A stretch of DNA of 19,018 nt from JBBDWZ01 sp050732575 (GCA_050732575.1 JBOHRF010000073.1:1-19018); one strand, 5' to 3'; counted from the first letter of the stretch, positions 1-6,234 are shown. Translations and numbers: made by a program. Notes: generated from the sequence alone by a model not told the origin.

Positions 1-103
1 AGCGCAAGTCGGCCGAGAAGCTACCTCCAATGCTGTAACCAGTACCTTCAGTCATAAGGAAACCGTAATAAACATCCTGCGCATATAGGTCACCGTGACC
101 CAT
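1..103 (-). CDS. Possible start of a truncated ORF at the left edge
   Basis: The reverse strand has an open frame from an ATG at 103 to the window edge (34 codons, no stop). The peptide begins MGHGDLYAQDVYYGF and is rich in Tyr and Gly. A stop lies in frame a few codons upstream of the ATG, so if this is a gene it starts here and runs left out of the window. No clear ribosome binding site is visible. I recognise no family, and an open frame this short could be chance. Confidence 0.22.
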   Translation of the reverse strand, partial: MGHGDLYAQDVYYGFLMTEGTGYSIGGSFSADLR

Positions 104-175
104 CCCGCTATTTCAAACTGAATTACATTGGACCTGCGCATCTAAACCCCCATCCAATTGCTTCCGGAGGCCACA

Positions 176-1120
176 ATGAGGTGGAACGGCAGGCAGGCCC
201 GAAGTACGCTGGCGATGTTCGTGACCACTCTCTTGAGTGCGTGCGCAGAGAGCGCGGAGTTAACAGCACCTCCAACTGACATTCCCGACGCCGCAGTCGT
301 ACCACACCAGATCAAGCAGCAAAGAGGCAAGATCAAGCTACTTGCCGAGCAGACGGTCGACGGCAAGAAGTATCAAACGTTCGTCGTCTACTCCAACAAG
401 CAGGACTGGGAAGCCAGAAAGCAGCGTCCTCCGAAGACCCTCCTGGTGAAGGTGGATGGGCGTGTTTCTGCTCTGGTCGAGAGCGAATACGAAAACAGGG
501 CAGGTTCCTGGGAAGCGAAGAGTTCTCGGGTGAGCACTTTCGATGGGGCCGGAAAACTGACCCGAGTGCACGAGGGGCCTGTAAGTCCGGCCCGCTCTGC
601 GAATTCGAGTATGGTCATGCAGGCTGACGTCACGGGCATAACCGCGCAGGAGGAAACACCTGAGAGGTGCCTGATATGGTATATCGCGTCTGCAGTGGCC
701 GGTGCGACCCTTGTATCGGCGATTACGGCGGCTACGGCGGCCGGCGCAGCGGCTACGGCCGCTGCCGCAGCTTATGCCGCTATATTGCTTGAATGTTCTT
801 TAGTCCCTAACCCGACCTGCCCAGAGCAAATCGCTTTCGCCGGAGCAGCCGTCGTAACGACAGCCACGGCGAAGGGCTTGGCAGACCTATATGTTACTGC
901 CATGGGTCTTGCGGCATCGGCGGCGGCGAGGAGGCTGATGCAATGCTTGGAAGAAAACCCCGGCGACGAGGAATGGCCGGGTGAAGGGGGTGGGGAAAAC
1001 GGGGGTGGGGGTGGTACGTGCCCGGCGGGACAGGAACTTTGGTGTGACATAGACGTCGAGTACTACGAAGACACCGGGGAAGTCGTGGACGTGACGATAC
1101 TGGGCTGCTACTGTGCATGA
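176..1120 (+). CDS. Predicted lipoprotein with Ala-rich hydrophobic helix and Cys-rich tail
   Basis: Product of 314 residues, family not recognised. I chose the ATG at 176 because GGAGG lies 5 bases upstream; an in-frame TTG at 158 has no such site. The N-terminus is a signal peptide with a lipobox (LLSAC), so the protein should be lipid-anchored on an exported face. A soluble region of about 140 residues follows. Then comes a long Ala/Gly/Thr-rich hydrophobic stretch (roughly residues 163-205), a second Ala-rich helix (about 215-250), a Gly/Glu linker and a tail with several Cys (CPAGQELWC...GCYCA) that could form disulfides. A membrane protein gene follows 65 bp downstream on the same strand, so they may be co-expressed. 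Function unknown. Confidence 0.75.
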   Translation: MRWNGRQARSTLAMFVTTLLSACAESAELTAPPTDIPDAAVVPHQIKQQRGKIKLLAEQTVDGKKYQTFVVYSNKQDWEARKQRPPKTLLVKVDGRVSALVESEYENRAGSWEAKSSRVSTFDGAGKLTRVHEGPVSPARSANSSMVMQADVTGITAQEETPERCLIWYIASAVAGATLVSAITAATAAGAAATAAAAAYAAILLECSLVPNPTCPEQIAFAGAAVVTTATAKGLADLYVTAMGLAASAAARRLMQCLEENPGDEEWPGEGGGENGGGGGTCPAGQELWCDIDVEYYEDTGEVVDVTILGCYCA

Positions 1121-1132
1121 GAAATGAAAACG

Positions 1133-1162
1133 CCCCTCCAGACCCATTACGGTTTGGAGGGG
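1133..1162. terminator. 12-bp stem-loop between the lipoprotein and membrane protein genes
   Basis: Arms 1133-1144 and 1151-1162 pair over 12 bp (one G-U) around a 6-base loop. It lies 12 bases after the lipoprotein stop codon. No T-run follows on the forward strand, but on the reverse strand the stem is followed by a TTTT. It could be an attenuator or an mRNA-stabilising 3' structure separating expression of the two genes. Confidence 0.5.
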
Positions 1163-1185
1163 GGTCACTTCGGCAGGAGGGAGAA

Positions 1186-1584
1186 ATGAACCAGCACGAC
1201 GAAATCTTGAAATCTGTCCGCCGCGTGGAAAGCCAGAGGACACGAAACAATTACATCCTCCTGTTTGGTGGGGTTCTGCTTGGCGCATTGACCGTGTTGT
1301 CGATCGTTCATGAAGGCCCCACTGACTGGGCCGGTGCGGCCCTGCCCGCCCTGGGCGGAATCGCGTTTCTTGGTTCCGCCTACTACACCAAGAAGGCGAC
1401 TGGAAAGACAATCGGATTGACGATAGCGGCTCTCGCAGCGGTCGGCACCACCCTGATGGCTGCTTCCTTACTGGTCACCAACTCGTCATTGCAGATGGGC
1501 TTGATGATAGCAGCCCTCATTTTTGTGGTAGTCAGCGTGGCAATCTCATTGCGAGAGATGTGGCTGCGGAAGAAGAAGCGTTGA
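1186..1584 (+). CDS. Small membrane protein with four predicted helices
   Basis: Product of 132 residues. The ATG at 1186 follows a strong AGGAGGG site; the frame is open further upstream but those residues overlap the hairpin and look non-coding. A short charged N-terminus (MNQHDEILKSVRRVESQRTR) precedes four hydrophobic segments at about residues 22-44, 50-72, 78-98 and 103-124. The protein ends in a basic tail (LRKKKR), which suggests both ends are cytoplasmic. No catalytic motif is visible and the family is not recognised. It sits directly downstream of the lipoprotein gene, so a shared role in the envelope is plausible but unproven. Confidence 0.75.
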   Translation: MNQHDEILKSVRRVESQRTRNNYILLFGGVLLGALTVLSIVHEGPTDWAGAALPALGGIAFLGSAYYTKKATGKTIGLTIAALAAVGTTLMAASLLVTNSSLQMGLMIAALIFVVVSVAISLREMWLRKKKR

Positions 1585-1600
1585 CTGGAGGATTGCGCGT

Positions 1601-1638
1601 GGCCCGCAGGCTCTTACTTCATGTAAGCTGATCGGGCC
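1601..1638 (+). terminator. Nested stem-loop after the membrane protein gene
   Basis: An outer 6-bp stem (GGCCCG 1601-1606 with CGGGCC 1633-1638) encloses an inner CTTAC/GTAAG stem (1613-1617 and 1623-1627). It starts 16 bases after the stop codon at 1584. Only a weak T-run (ttt) follows, so it is terminator-like rather than a clear intrinsic terminator. Confidence 0.35.
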
Positions 1639-1652
1639 GGACTTTCGACACC

Positions 1653-1802
1653 TTGATCTGGTCCCAGTTCTGGTCCCAGTACCGCTCGCCGCGGGAACTG
1701 CGGATTCGCCCACGCTTCAAACCAGAGTACCCGGATGAGTTGGCTCGTGCTCTGATCGTAGTCGATGGGAAGGCGTTCGAGTTTCCGGTGTCAGTCAGCT
1801 AG
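1653..1802 (+). pseudogene. Short open frame, possible gene remnant
   Basis: An open frame from after a TGA at 1629 to a TAG at 1800-1802 gives a coding-looking peptide (RIRPRFKPEYPDELARALIV within it) with G/C-rich third positions. The only start codon in its 5' part is a TTG at 1653 with no good ribosome binding site. It overlaps the end of the convergent zinc-ribbon gene by 12 bases. It may be the 3' remnant of a gene cut by rearrangement at the edge of the accessory block. No family recognised. Confidence 0.22.
1657..1680. repeat. Perfect tandem duplication of a 12-bp unit
   Basis: TCTGGTCCCAGT occurs twice back to back (1657-1668 and 1669-1680). In the short frame that crosses it the repeat encodes WSQF/WSQY. 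It could be a simple duplication or a pair of protein-binding sites. Confidence 0.8.
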
Positions 1803-1973
1803 CCCATGAAACTTCCATGGGTCGGGCTCGTGGCTCAGCACCTTGCCCTGTCGGTTGAACCGGATCTGGCATCTCGGACAGCGAAATATCGACGCCTTCG
1901 ATGACTCCAGTTCGATGTTGTCCCGGCTCTTGCAGCGCGGGCATTCGTCGGCTGCCCTTTTCTCATCACTCAT
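1791..1973 (-). CDS. Small zinc-ribbon protein
   Basis: Product of 60 residues. Two CPRC knuckles (Cys11/Cys14 and Cys32/Cys35) spaced by 17 residues form a typical four-cysteine zinc ribbon, and the tail is polar (HEPDPWKFHGLAD). I chose the ATG at 1973 because GAGGAG lies just upstream; longer versions of the frame read into the preceding gene and look non-coding. The start overlaps the stop of the upstream HTH gene by 8 bases (ATGAGTGA), so the two are translationally coupled. Small ribbons of this kind in phage and plasmid clusters often bind nucleic acid or a polymerase, but no target can be named here. Confidence 0.65.
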   Translation of the reverse strand: MSDEKRAADECPRCKSRDNIELESSKASIFRCPRCQIRFNRQGKVLSHEPDPWKFHGLAD

Positions 1974-2205
1974 CGGGCTCCTCATCTCCCTTCCGCTTGC
2001 GGGCCACGGCCGCCAGCTGACGGACTCGAGACGCCACGTACAGCGGGATGCCGTTCTCACCGGACAGCCAGCGTCTAACCTGGCGTTCGGTCTTGCCGTA
2101 GCACAGGCGGCCGAGCTCGGCCTGTTCGATTGGCTTGCCCTTCTCGCCCAGCAGCAGCATTAGGGTCGCCAGCTCTTGCGGGGTCATTGGTGGCGGTAGT
2201 GACAC
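1966..2205 (-). CDS. Small helix-turn-helix protein
   Basis: Product of 79 residues. I chose the GTG at 2205, with AGGAG 4 bases upstream; an in-frame ATG at 2187 is an alternative. Residues about 29-62 read as a Cro/CI-like helix-turn-helix (QAELGRLCYGKTERQVRRWL then SGENGIPLYVASRVRQL), resembling the short phage-type pattern in which a recognition helix containing RxVRRWLSGE is followed by a packing helix. The tail is charged (RKRKGDEEPDE). It is likely a DNA-binding regulator of the element. The stop overlaps the start of the zinc-ribbon gene. Upstream a GC-rich hairpin separates it from the rest of the reverse-strand block. Confidence 0.6.
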   Translation of the reverse strand: MSLPPPMTPQELATLMLLLGEKGKPIEQAELGRLCYGKTERQVRRWLSGENGIPLYVASRVRQLAAVARKRKGDEEPDE

Positions 2206-2220
2206 GGTCTCCTAGACTGC

Positions 2221-2244
2221 CCGGGGGGCCGCTCGGCCCCCCGG
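2221..2244. terminator. Perfect 10-bp GC hairpin in a phage-type gene block
   Basis: CCGGGGGGCC (2221-2230), loop GCTC, GGCCCCCCGG (2235-2244). It lies between two reverse-strand genes, just after the stop of the upstream one. No T-run follows on either strand, so it may act by pausing or by stabilising the upstream mRNA rather than as a classical intrinsic terminator. Confidence 0.55.
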
Positions 2245-2253
2245 ATCGGGTGA

Positions 2254-2547
2254 TCAGTTGCCTGCGTGAGCGGCCAGGATGTCCTTGATGCTGATGGCGT
2301 TGGTCATGACCTGCCAGCCCGCCTTCTCAAACTCGGCCTTGCGGTCGAAGTCGTCGAGCTGGCGCGCAACGGCGGTCACGCCCTGCGACAGCGCGAACCG
2401 CGTCAGTCCGCCTTCCTCCACCATGGCCTTCGTTGTCTCGTCCTGCAACAGCTTCGATTCAGCCGTGGTCATTTCGAGCTTGCGGTCGAGCGCGTCCACG
2501 AACTCAAACACCGGGACTGGCGGCGTGACCGGCTCACCCTTCGCCAC
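2254..2547 (-). CDS. Unknown protein downstream of the DUF932 gene
   Basis: About 97 residues if the GTG at 2547 is used, which gives a 14-base overlap with the DUF932 gene and has GAGG about 11 bases upstream. The frame is open to 2622, with other possible starts at 2574 and 2595, so the start is uncertain. The protein is mostly charged and helical (residues about 15-90), with no cysteines, no membrane segment and no catalytic motif I recognise. Overlap with the DUF932 gene suggests translational coupling and a shared role in the element. Confidence 0.6.
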   Translation of the reverse strand: MAKGEPVTPPVPVFEFVDALDRKLEMTTAESKLLQDETTKAMVEEGGLTRFALSQGVTAVARQLDDFDRKAEFEKAGWQVMTNAISIKDILAAHAGN

Positions 2548-3427
2548 CTTGGATTTCGGCCTCGCGCTGGTCACTGACTGCAGCCCGGCACGCATCGCGC
2601 AGGCGGGACAGGATGGCCGCATTCTCCAGCGTCTGCGTTTCGCTGGAAAGCCAGTTCACATCGTTGTCCTCGCCGTGCCCGTTGCCGTTCCCGTTGCGCT
2701 TGCCTACGTGACGCACGCGCAGTGCGGACTCGGTGGTCGCCCCATTGCGGCAGCTCAGGATGCGCAGGTAGCTAGCAACGTCTACGGCCGCGAAACCGAT
2801 CTCACTGTTGCGGATTGAGAACCCCATCTCGATCGGCTCGCCCACGTTGGCCGCTGCCTTGTCGCGCTTGAACCGCAGGAACCGCGCGAACAGCCGCCGG
2901 TCATCGACGTTGAACTCGGACAGGTAGCAGCCCTCTGCCTTGGCGATCTCATTGGCAACGGCCAGGAAGTCGGCGTTGTCGATCGGTCGGTACGTCTTGG
3001 ACAGGTAGCCCCGCAGGCGCAGGCCGGCGCCGTAGCGGCTGCACTCCTCGGCCTCCGCGGCGTTGGTCGGCCGCAGGAACCGGAACAGACGGGTGTCGGG
3101 CTCCGCGTGCAGCCAGGTCTCGATGTTCTGGGCGAGCAGGCGCGGCTGTGTCTCTTTCATGCGCCGGTAATAGCGCAGGTCGATGCCGTGCGCTGCGGCG
3201 AGCTGGTTGTGTGCGGTGTCGGTCAGCGTGGCGATGATGCCCTGCGGACCCTGCAACAGCACGTTGTCATCGTTCAGGACCGCGTGGAAGTTGCGCGTGT
3301 CGGACTTCGCGTCAACGCGGGCGTCCGCCATGTGGCGGACGATGCGGTCCAGGTTGCTTGCGCGGCTGGCGGCCTCGGCCTCCAGCTCCTGCGTGGTTTG
3401 GGTTGCTGCCACTACTTGGTCAAACAT
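2534..3427 (-). CDS. DUF932-family phage/plasmid-type protein
   Basis: Product of 297 residues. The segment at about residues 133-155 (RYGAGLRLRGYLSKTYRPID followed by NADFL) matches the hallmark of the DUF932 family, in which a conserved Arg-x-x-LSxxYRxxDN core is followed by a hydrophobic helix. Family members are common on phages, plasmids and integrative elements, and their biochemical role is not established. An Asn/Gly/His linker (about 242-252) separates the core from a C-terminal helical tail. The ATG at 3427 overlaps the previous gene's stop (ATGTTTGA) and has AGGGGG upstream, so it is part of a reverse-strand operon. The family call rests on motif recognition only. Confidence 0.7.
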   Translation of the reverse strand: MFDQVVAATQTTQELEAEAASRASNLDRIVRHMADARVDAKSDTRNFHAVLNDDNVLLQGPQGIIATLTDTAHNQLAAAHGIDLRYYRRMKETQPRLLAQNIETWLHAEPDTRLFRFLRPTNAAEAEECSRYGAGLRLRGYLSKTYRPIDNADFLAVANEIAKAEGCYLSEFNVDDRRLFARFLRFKRDKAAANVGEPIEMGFSIRNSEIGFAAVDVASYLRILSCRNGATTESALRVRHVGKRNGNGNGHGEDNDVNWLSSETQTLENAAILSRLRDACRAAVSDQREAEIQGGEG

Positions 3428-3797
3428 GCTGCCCCCTTGCCTGGGTTGTGTGTTGACCGGCGCGCTCCTCGGCGTGCCGGTGCTGCATCGGGTTGGTGTG
3501 ATGCTCCAGCGTTGCGACGTACGCGTAGACGGCTTGGCGCAGGCGTGCGGCCTCCTCCCGCCCGCCCGGATCGGTGTTCGCTGTCGTGTAGATCATGACG
3601 TGTGCGTATTGGGCCAGCAGGCCCATGAAATAGTTGGTCGGAATGTTCGCGGGCTCCGGCTCCAGCTCACCGCGCACGCGCAGGATGCGCTTGATCGCGG
3701 CGCGGGTTAGAACGCCGGATTCCTTCATCAGCTCGCGCAGCTCATCGCTCGACTTCACGGCAAGCCGGACTGCGAGCTGCTGTACCTGCTCGCTCAT
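3420..3797 (-). CDS. Unknown 125-residue protein, first gene of the reverse-strand block
   Basis: The ATG at 3797 is preceded by GGAG about 10 bases upstream; the frame is open far upstream to 4118, but those residues are Arg/Cys-rich shadow of the forward strand. The protein is helical and charged (MSEQVQQLAVRLAVKSSDEL at its start), with a central segment containing NYFMGLLAQYAHVMIYTTA and a His/Gln-rich tail. The N-terminal 45 residues could form a small helical DNA-binding domain (TRAAIKRILRVRG), but this is weak. Its stop overlaps the DUF932 start by 8 bases. Only 30 bp separate it from the divergent forward block, so control sites for both directions must be packed there or inside the genes. 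Confidence 0.6.
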   Translation of the reverse strand: MSEQVQQLAVRLAVKSSDELRELMKESGVLTRAAIKRILRVRGELEPEPANIPTNYFMGLLAQYAHVMIYTTANTDPGGREEAARLRQAVYAYVATLEHHTNPMQHRHAEERAGQHTTQARGQHV

Positions 3798-3827
3798 TGC
3801 TGACTGTCTCCTAGGTCGAATTGGTGT

Positions 3828-4031
3828 GTGGTGCGTGGTGCGCGCTGCGAGGCACACGAATACGATGCGTGGAGCAAGACGACACCAACGCATCCCAAAG
3901 AAGCATGGAATCAGGCCTCGCAGCGCGTTAGGCTTGCGATCGACGCGAAAAAGAACCCTGCGCCGACGCCAGCTGCAGCACCGGCGAAGAAGTTTCCCTG
4001 GGATCCGGACGAGGCTGATCCGTTCAAATGA
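3828..4031 (+). CDS. Small unknown ORF, first of the forward element block
   Basis: Up to 67 residues from a GTG at 3828; another GTG is adjacent at 3831 and a TGA at 3801 limits how far it can extend. No good ribosome binding site is seen. The peptide has an acidic/aromatic start (EAHEYDAWSK) and a Pro/Ala/Lys linker leading to a tail of KKFPWDPDEADPFK, which looks like a short docking motif. Its stop overlaps the next start (ATGA), which supports both being real. No family recognised. Confidence 0.4.
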   Translation: MVRGARCEAHEYDAWSKTTPTHPKEAWNQASQRVRLAIDAKKNPAPTPAAAPAKKFPWDPDEADPFK

Positions 4032-4213
4032 AGAAGGCACAGCGCAACCTCGACAACGTGAATACGATGCTGCCGCATTTGGCGGTAGCCGATTCAGAGG
4101 ACCGTGAACGCTGGGCAATCCTGTTTCACTGGGGTTCCGACGGCGGCTGGCGCTTCTGGACCACGTTCGAGGACTCAGGGAGTGGCATCACGAACCCACC
4201 CGATTCGGTCTAG
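4028..4213 (+). CDS. Small unknown ORF with aromatic-rich C-terminal half
   Basis: Product of 61 residues starting at an ATG that overlaps the previous stop by 4 bases. The middle is Trp-rich (ERWAILFHWGSDGGWRFWTT), suggesting a small folded beta domain. The stop is 13 bases before the excisionase-like gene, so it belongs to the same forward operon ending with the recombinase. No function can be assigned. Confidence 0.4.
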   Translation: MKKAQRNLDNVNTMLPHLAVADSEDRERWAILFHWGSDGGWRFWTTFEDSGSGITNPPDSV

Positions 4214-4226
4214 GAGTTCTGTAGTT

Positions 4227-4463
4227 ATGCAGGACGAGAAGGGGAATGGCCGTCGTTTGACGCTCGATGACATCAATCCAGCCAAGCTCTACAGCGCGAA
4301 GGTCGCGGCAGAAGTGCTTGAGCTGAACGTGGACACTGTCTATCGGCTCGGCCGCACGAAGATGCTGCCGCGCACAGGTCTCGGTCCGAAGCGTGGCAAG
4401 ACTCGTTTCCTCGGAAGCGTGATCCTGCACTACGCGCATCACCATGTGAACCAGGTCGCCTGA
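4227..4463 (+). CDS. Excisionase-like small HTH protein
   Basis: Product of 78 residues from the ATG at 4227, with AGGAG about 10 bases upstream; longer versions of the frame overlap the previous gene. Residues about 20-50 form a winged-helix/MerR-type reader (LYSAKVAAEVLELNVDTVYR, then a turn and a basic wing GPKRGKTRF), the arrangement seen in AlpA and excisionase families. The stop overlaps the recombinase start (TGATG), so the two are translationally coupled. Location and fold suggest a recombination directionality factor that binds att-site DNA and favours excision, or a regulator of the recombinase. That role is inferred. Confidence 0.6.
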   Translation: MQDEKGNGRRLTLDDINPAKLYSAKVAAEVLELNVDTVYRLGRTKMLPRTGLGPKRGKTRFLGSVILHYAHHHVNQVA

Positions 4464-5653
4464 TGTCCGCGTTTCGACGGCCCGGCAGCAAGATGTACTA
4501 CATCGGCCCCTTCTTCATTGAAGGCGTCGGGGAGCTGCCGCGCATGTCGACTGCGCAGCGAACGAAGTCCATTGCGCAGCAGATGGAAGCTGCCGTGAAG
4601 GAACTGGCGCTCACTGGCTTCAAGGATCTGATCGTGCAGTTGCGCGATGGCAAGGTGAAGTTGGTCGAGCTGTGGCAGGCAAAGCTCGAGGGCAGGGAAT
4701 CACTGGAATATTTGCGCGACCGGCAGAAGGATCAGCCGCTGCCGACAGCAATCGAAGCGCGCAAGGAAGCGGTAGTCGATGAGCGAGTGAGGACTGGTTA
4801 CGATCAGCTCACGCGCTTCCTGCCCGATGCGGAGAAGCGCGTTGCTGCCGAGCTCGGCCGCGCCGCGCTGGATCCGATTCGCGTGTCCTGGCTGCTCGAA
4901 CCGGTGCACGTCACCACGCTCTACGAAATCGCAGTGGCGTCCGGTCTCAAGCGCAACACCGTGCGCCGCGGACTGCACCGCGCCGTCGCTGACCTGCTCA
5001 CGCGCCGGTTTTCGCGCGGGCGGATGTTGGCTGTGATGGCTGATGCGGGAACACCGGGCGAGAACGACGAGCGCGTTGTGATGCTCTCGTCGGACGAAGT
5101 GCAAAAAGCGTTCGATGCGTGTGACGATGAGATGCGCCCGGTGTTCGGCCTTGCCCTGTGCACCGGCGTCGATCGCACACCGATGCTGTCACTGCGCGTG
5201 GGCGACTACGATGAGCAGCTGGGCTCGTTGTCGGTGGTCACGGATCGCAAGACGCAGGCGCGGCCGCGGCTGCTGCTGCTGCGCGGCGAGCCGGTACTGG
5301 ACAATGCGGAGTACTGGCTGCGCCGGCTGACGGCGGGCCGAGCTGCGGATGAGCCGCTGATCGGGCTGACGCCGAAGGCGCTGCGCAGTCGGTGGGAAGC
5401 CATCCGCACGGCGATCGGCCGGCCGGATGTGCGCTGGAAGGACATCCGCGGGATCTTCGGCACGTACTACCTGATGGCCGGTGGCGACCCGCGCAATCTC
5501 CAGCACATCTACGGGCACACGTCGATGTCGATGGTGATGCGGTACCTGCGCCGGGTGCCGGCCGGGAACCGGGAAACATTGAAGGCCGTGGCCAGTAGGA
5601 TTGGGCTACTCGGCGGGAAGTCTCATCTGCGGGTGGTGGAGGGCGGCCAATGA
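4463..5653 (+). CDS. Tyrosine recombinase (integrase)
   Basis: Product of 396 residues. The catalytic domain carries Arg238 (CTGVDR), Lys263 (TDRK), Lys326-x-x-Arg329 (WKDIR), His352 (YGHTSM) and the nucleophile Tyr361 (MRYL), in the right order and spacing for phage-type integrases. Box II has Lys where His is usual (HxxR), a tolerated variation in this family. The N-terminal ~200 residues hold the arm-binding and core-binding regions and include an HTH-like stretch around 150-175. The start codon overlaps the excisionase stop. The gene ends 88 bp from the 3' end of tRNA-Ser(CGA), so that tRNA is the likely attachment site and this enzyme would integrate and excise the surrounding element. 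Confidence 0.9.
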   Translation: MSAFRRPGSKMYYIGPFFIEGVGELPRMSTAQRTKSIAQQMEAAVKELALTGFKDLIVQLRDGKVKLVELWQAKLEGRESLEYLRDRQKDQPLPTAIEARKEAVVDERVRTGYDQLTRFLPDAEKRVAAELGRAALDPIRVSWLLEPVHVTTLYEIAVASGLKRNTVRRGLHRAVADLLTRRFSRGRMLAVMADAGTPGENDERVVMLSSDEVQKAFDACDDEMRPVFGLALCTGVDRTPMLSLRVGDYDEQLGSLSVVTDRKTQARPRLLLLRGEPVLDNAEYWLRRLTAGRAADEPLIGLTPKALRSRWEAIRTAIGRPDVRWKDIRGIFGTYYLMAGGDPRNLQHIYGHTSMSMVMRYLRRVPAGNRETLKAVASRIGLLGGKSHLRVVEGGQ

Positions 5654-5657
5654 TAGC

Positions 5658-5679
5658 CATGTACAGTTTCATGTACAGT
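5658..5679. repeat. Direct repeat pair between integrase and tRNA, candidate arm sites
   Basis: CATGTACAGT occurs at 5658-5667 and 5670-5679, spaced 12 bp centre to centre, so both copies lie on nearly the same face of the helix. Each contains the palindrome TGTACA. The location between the integrase stop and the presumed attachment tRNA suits arm-type binding sites for the recombinase or excisionase. That function is inferred. Confidence 0.6.
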
Positions 5680-5740
5680 GCCCTTTTTGGCCTGGGTCGC
5701 GGGTCGGTGATCGATGCTGTAAGTCGTTGTGGTGTAAGAG

Positions 5741-5824
5741 CGGAGGGCGAGGGACTCGAACCCCCAAGCGGTTACCCGCGCCGCATTTCGAGTGCGGTGC
5801 CTTACCAGTTAGGACTAGCCCTCC
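5741..5824 (-). tRNA. tRNA-Ser(CGA)
   Basis: Acceptor GGAGGGC/GCCCTCC with discriminator G, anticodon loop CTCGAAA (anticodon CGA) and a long variable arm, all diagnostic of serine. Reads UCG. CCA is not encoded. It is the last gene of the array, and its 3' end faces the integrase. Confidence 0.95.
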
Positions 5825-5859
5825 TGAAGAAAGAGGTCGGGCCTCTCTTTCATGCTTTA

Positions 5860-5933
5860 TCGGGGAGACAGGATTTGAACCTGCGACCCCTGCGTCCCGA
5901 ACGCAGTGCTCTACCGGGCTGAGCTACTCCCCG
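5860..5933 (-). tRNA. tRNA-Pro(CGG)
   Basis: Acceptor CGGGGAG/CTCCCCG with discriminator A and anticodon loop TTCGGGA (anticodon CGG, reads CCG). C1-G72 is typical of bacterial proline tRNAs. Confidence 0.95.
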
Positions 5934-5946
5934 TTTTGACAGCGAG

Positions 5947-6032
5947 CGGACAGGGAGGGATTCGAACCCTCGAGGGCTATTCACCCCACACGATTTCCAA
6001 TCGTGCTCCTTAAGCCGCTCGGACACCTGTCC
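5947..6032 (-). tRNA. tRNA-Ser(GGA)
   Basis: Acceptor GGACAGG/CCTGTCC, discriminator G, anticodon loop TTGGAAA (anticodon GGA, reads UCC/UCU) and a long variable arm. Confidence 0.95.
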
Positions 6033-6042
6033 CTTGATACAT

Positions 6043-6132
6043 CCGGAAGAGACGAAGAATGGAAGGCCCAAGAATGGAAGGCTGGAAACGTAGACTTCCT
6101 ATCTCCGTCTTCCTCTCATCCTGTCTTTCCGG
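6043..6132. repeat. Repeat-rich tRNA spacer (inverted and direct repeats)
   Basis: CCGGAA (6043-6048) and TTCCGG (6127-6132) bracket the spacer between tRNA-Ser(GGA) and tRNA-Ser(GCT). Inside, AAGAATGGAAGGC is directly repeated (6055-6067 and 6070-6082), and a purine-rich left half faces a pyrimidine-rich right half, so it may fold as a long imperfect hairpin. Confidence 0.5.
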
Positions 6133-6144
6133 AAGCTTAACCAG

Positions 6145-6230
6145 CGGAGAGGGTGGGATTCGAACCCACGCGCGCCTTTCGAGCGCGACGGTTTAGCAAA
6201 CCGTTGCCGTAACCACTTGGCTACCTCTCC
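6145..6230 (-). tRNA. tRNA-Ser(GCT)
   Basis: Acceptor GGAGAGG/CCTCTCC, discriminator G, anticodon loop TTGCTAA (anticodon GCT, reads AGC/AGU) and a long GC-rich variable arm. Confidence 0.95.
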
Positions 6231-6234
6231 GAAA

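Larger units (their letters stand above)
1791..5741. mobile_element. Integrated genetic element at tRNA-Ser(CGA); left end not located
   Basis: The right boundary is placed at the tRNA-Ser(CGA) 3' end because a tyrosine recombinase, an excisionase-like gene and a direct-repeat pair abut it. Phage/plasmid-type genes (DUF932, zinc ribbon, HTH, tiny overlapping ORFs) run leftward to 1791. I searched by eye for a second copy of the tRNA 3' segment (the T-arm and acceptor region) in 1-5650 and found none, so the left end is either outside the window or too short to see. The lipoprotein and membrane-protein genes at 176-1584 may be cargo. There are no capsid, tail or conjugation genes in view. Confidence 0.55.

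Noticed and set aside
3798..4118. N-terminal extension of the 125-residue protein to a 232-residue product
   Set aside because: The extra residues are Arg/Cys/Pro-rich shadow of the forward ORF at 3828-4031, and the ATG at 3797 has its own ribosome binding site.
1..5650. Second attachment site (copy of the tRNA-Ser 3' end) within the window
   Set aside because: No match to the T-arm/acceptor segment was found by eye in this interval; the left end was therefore not assigned.
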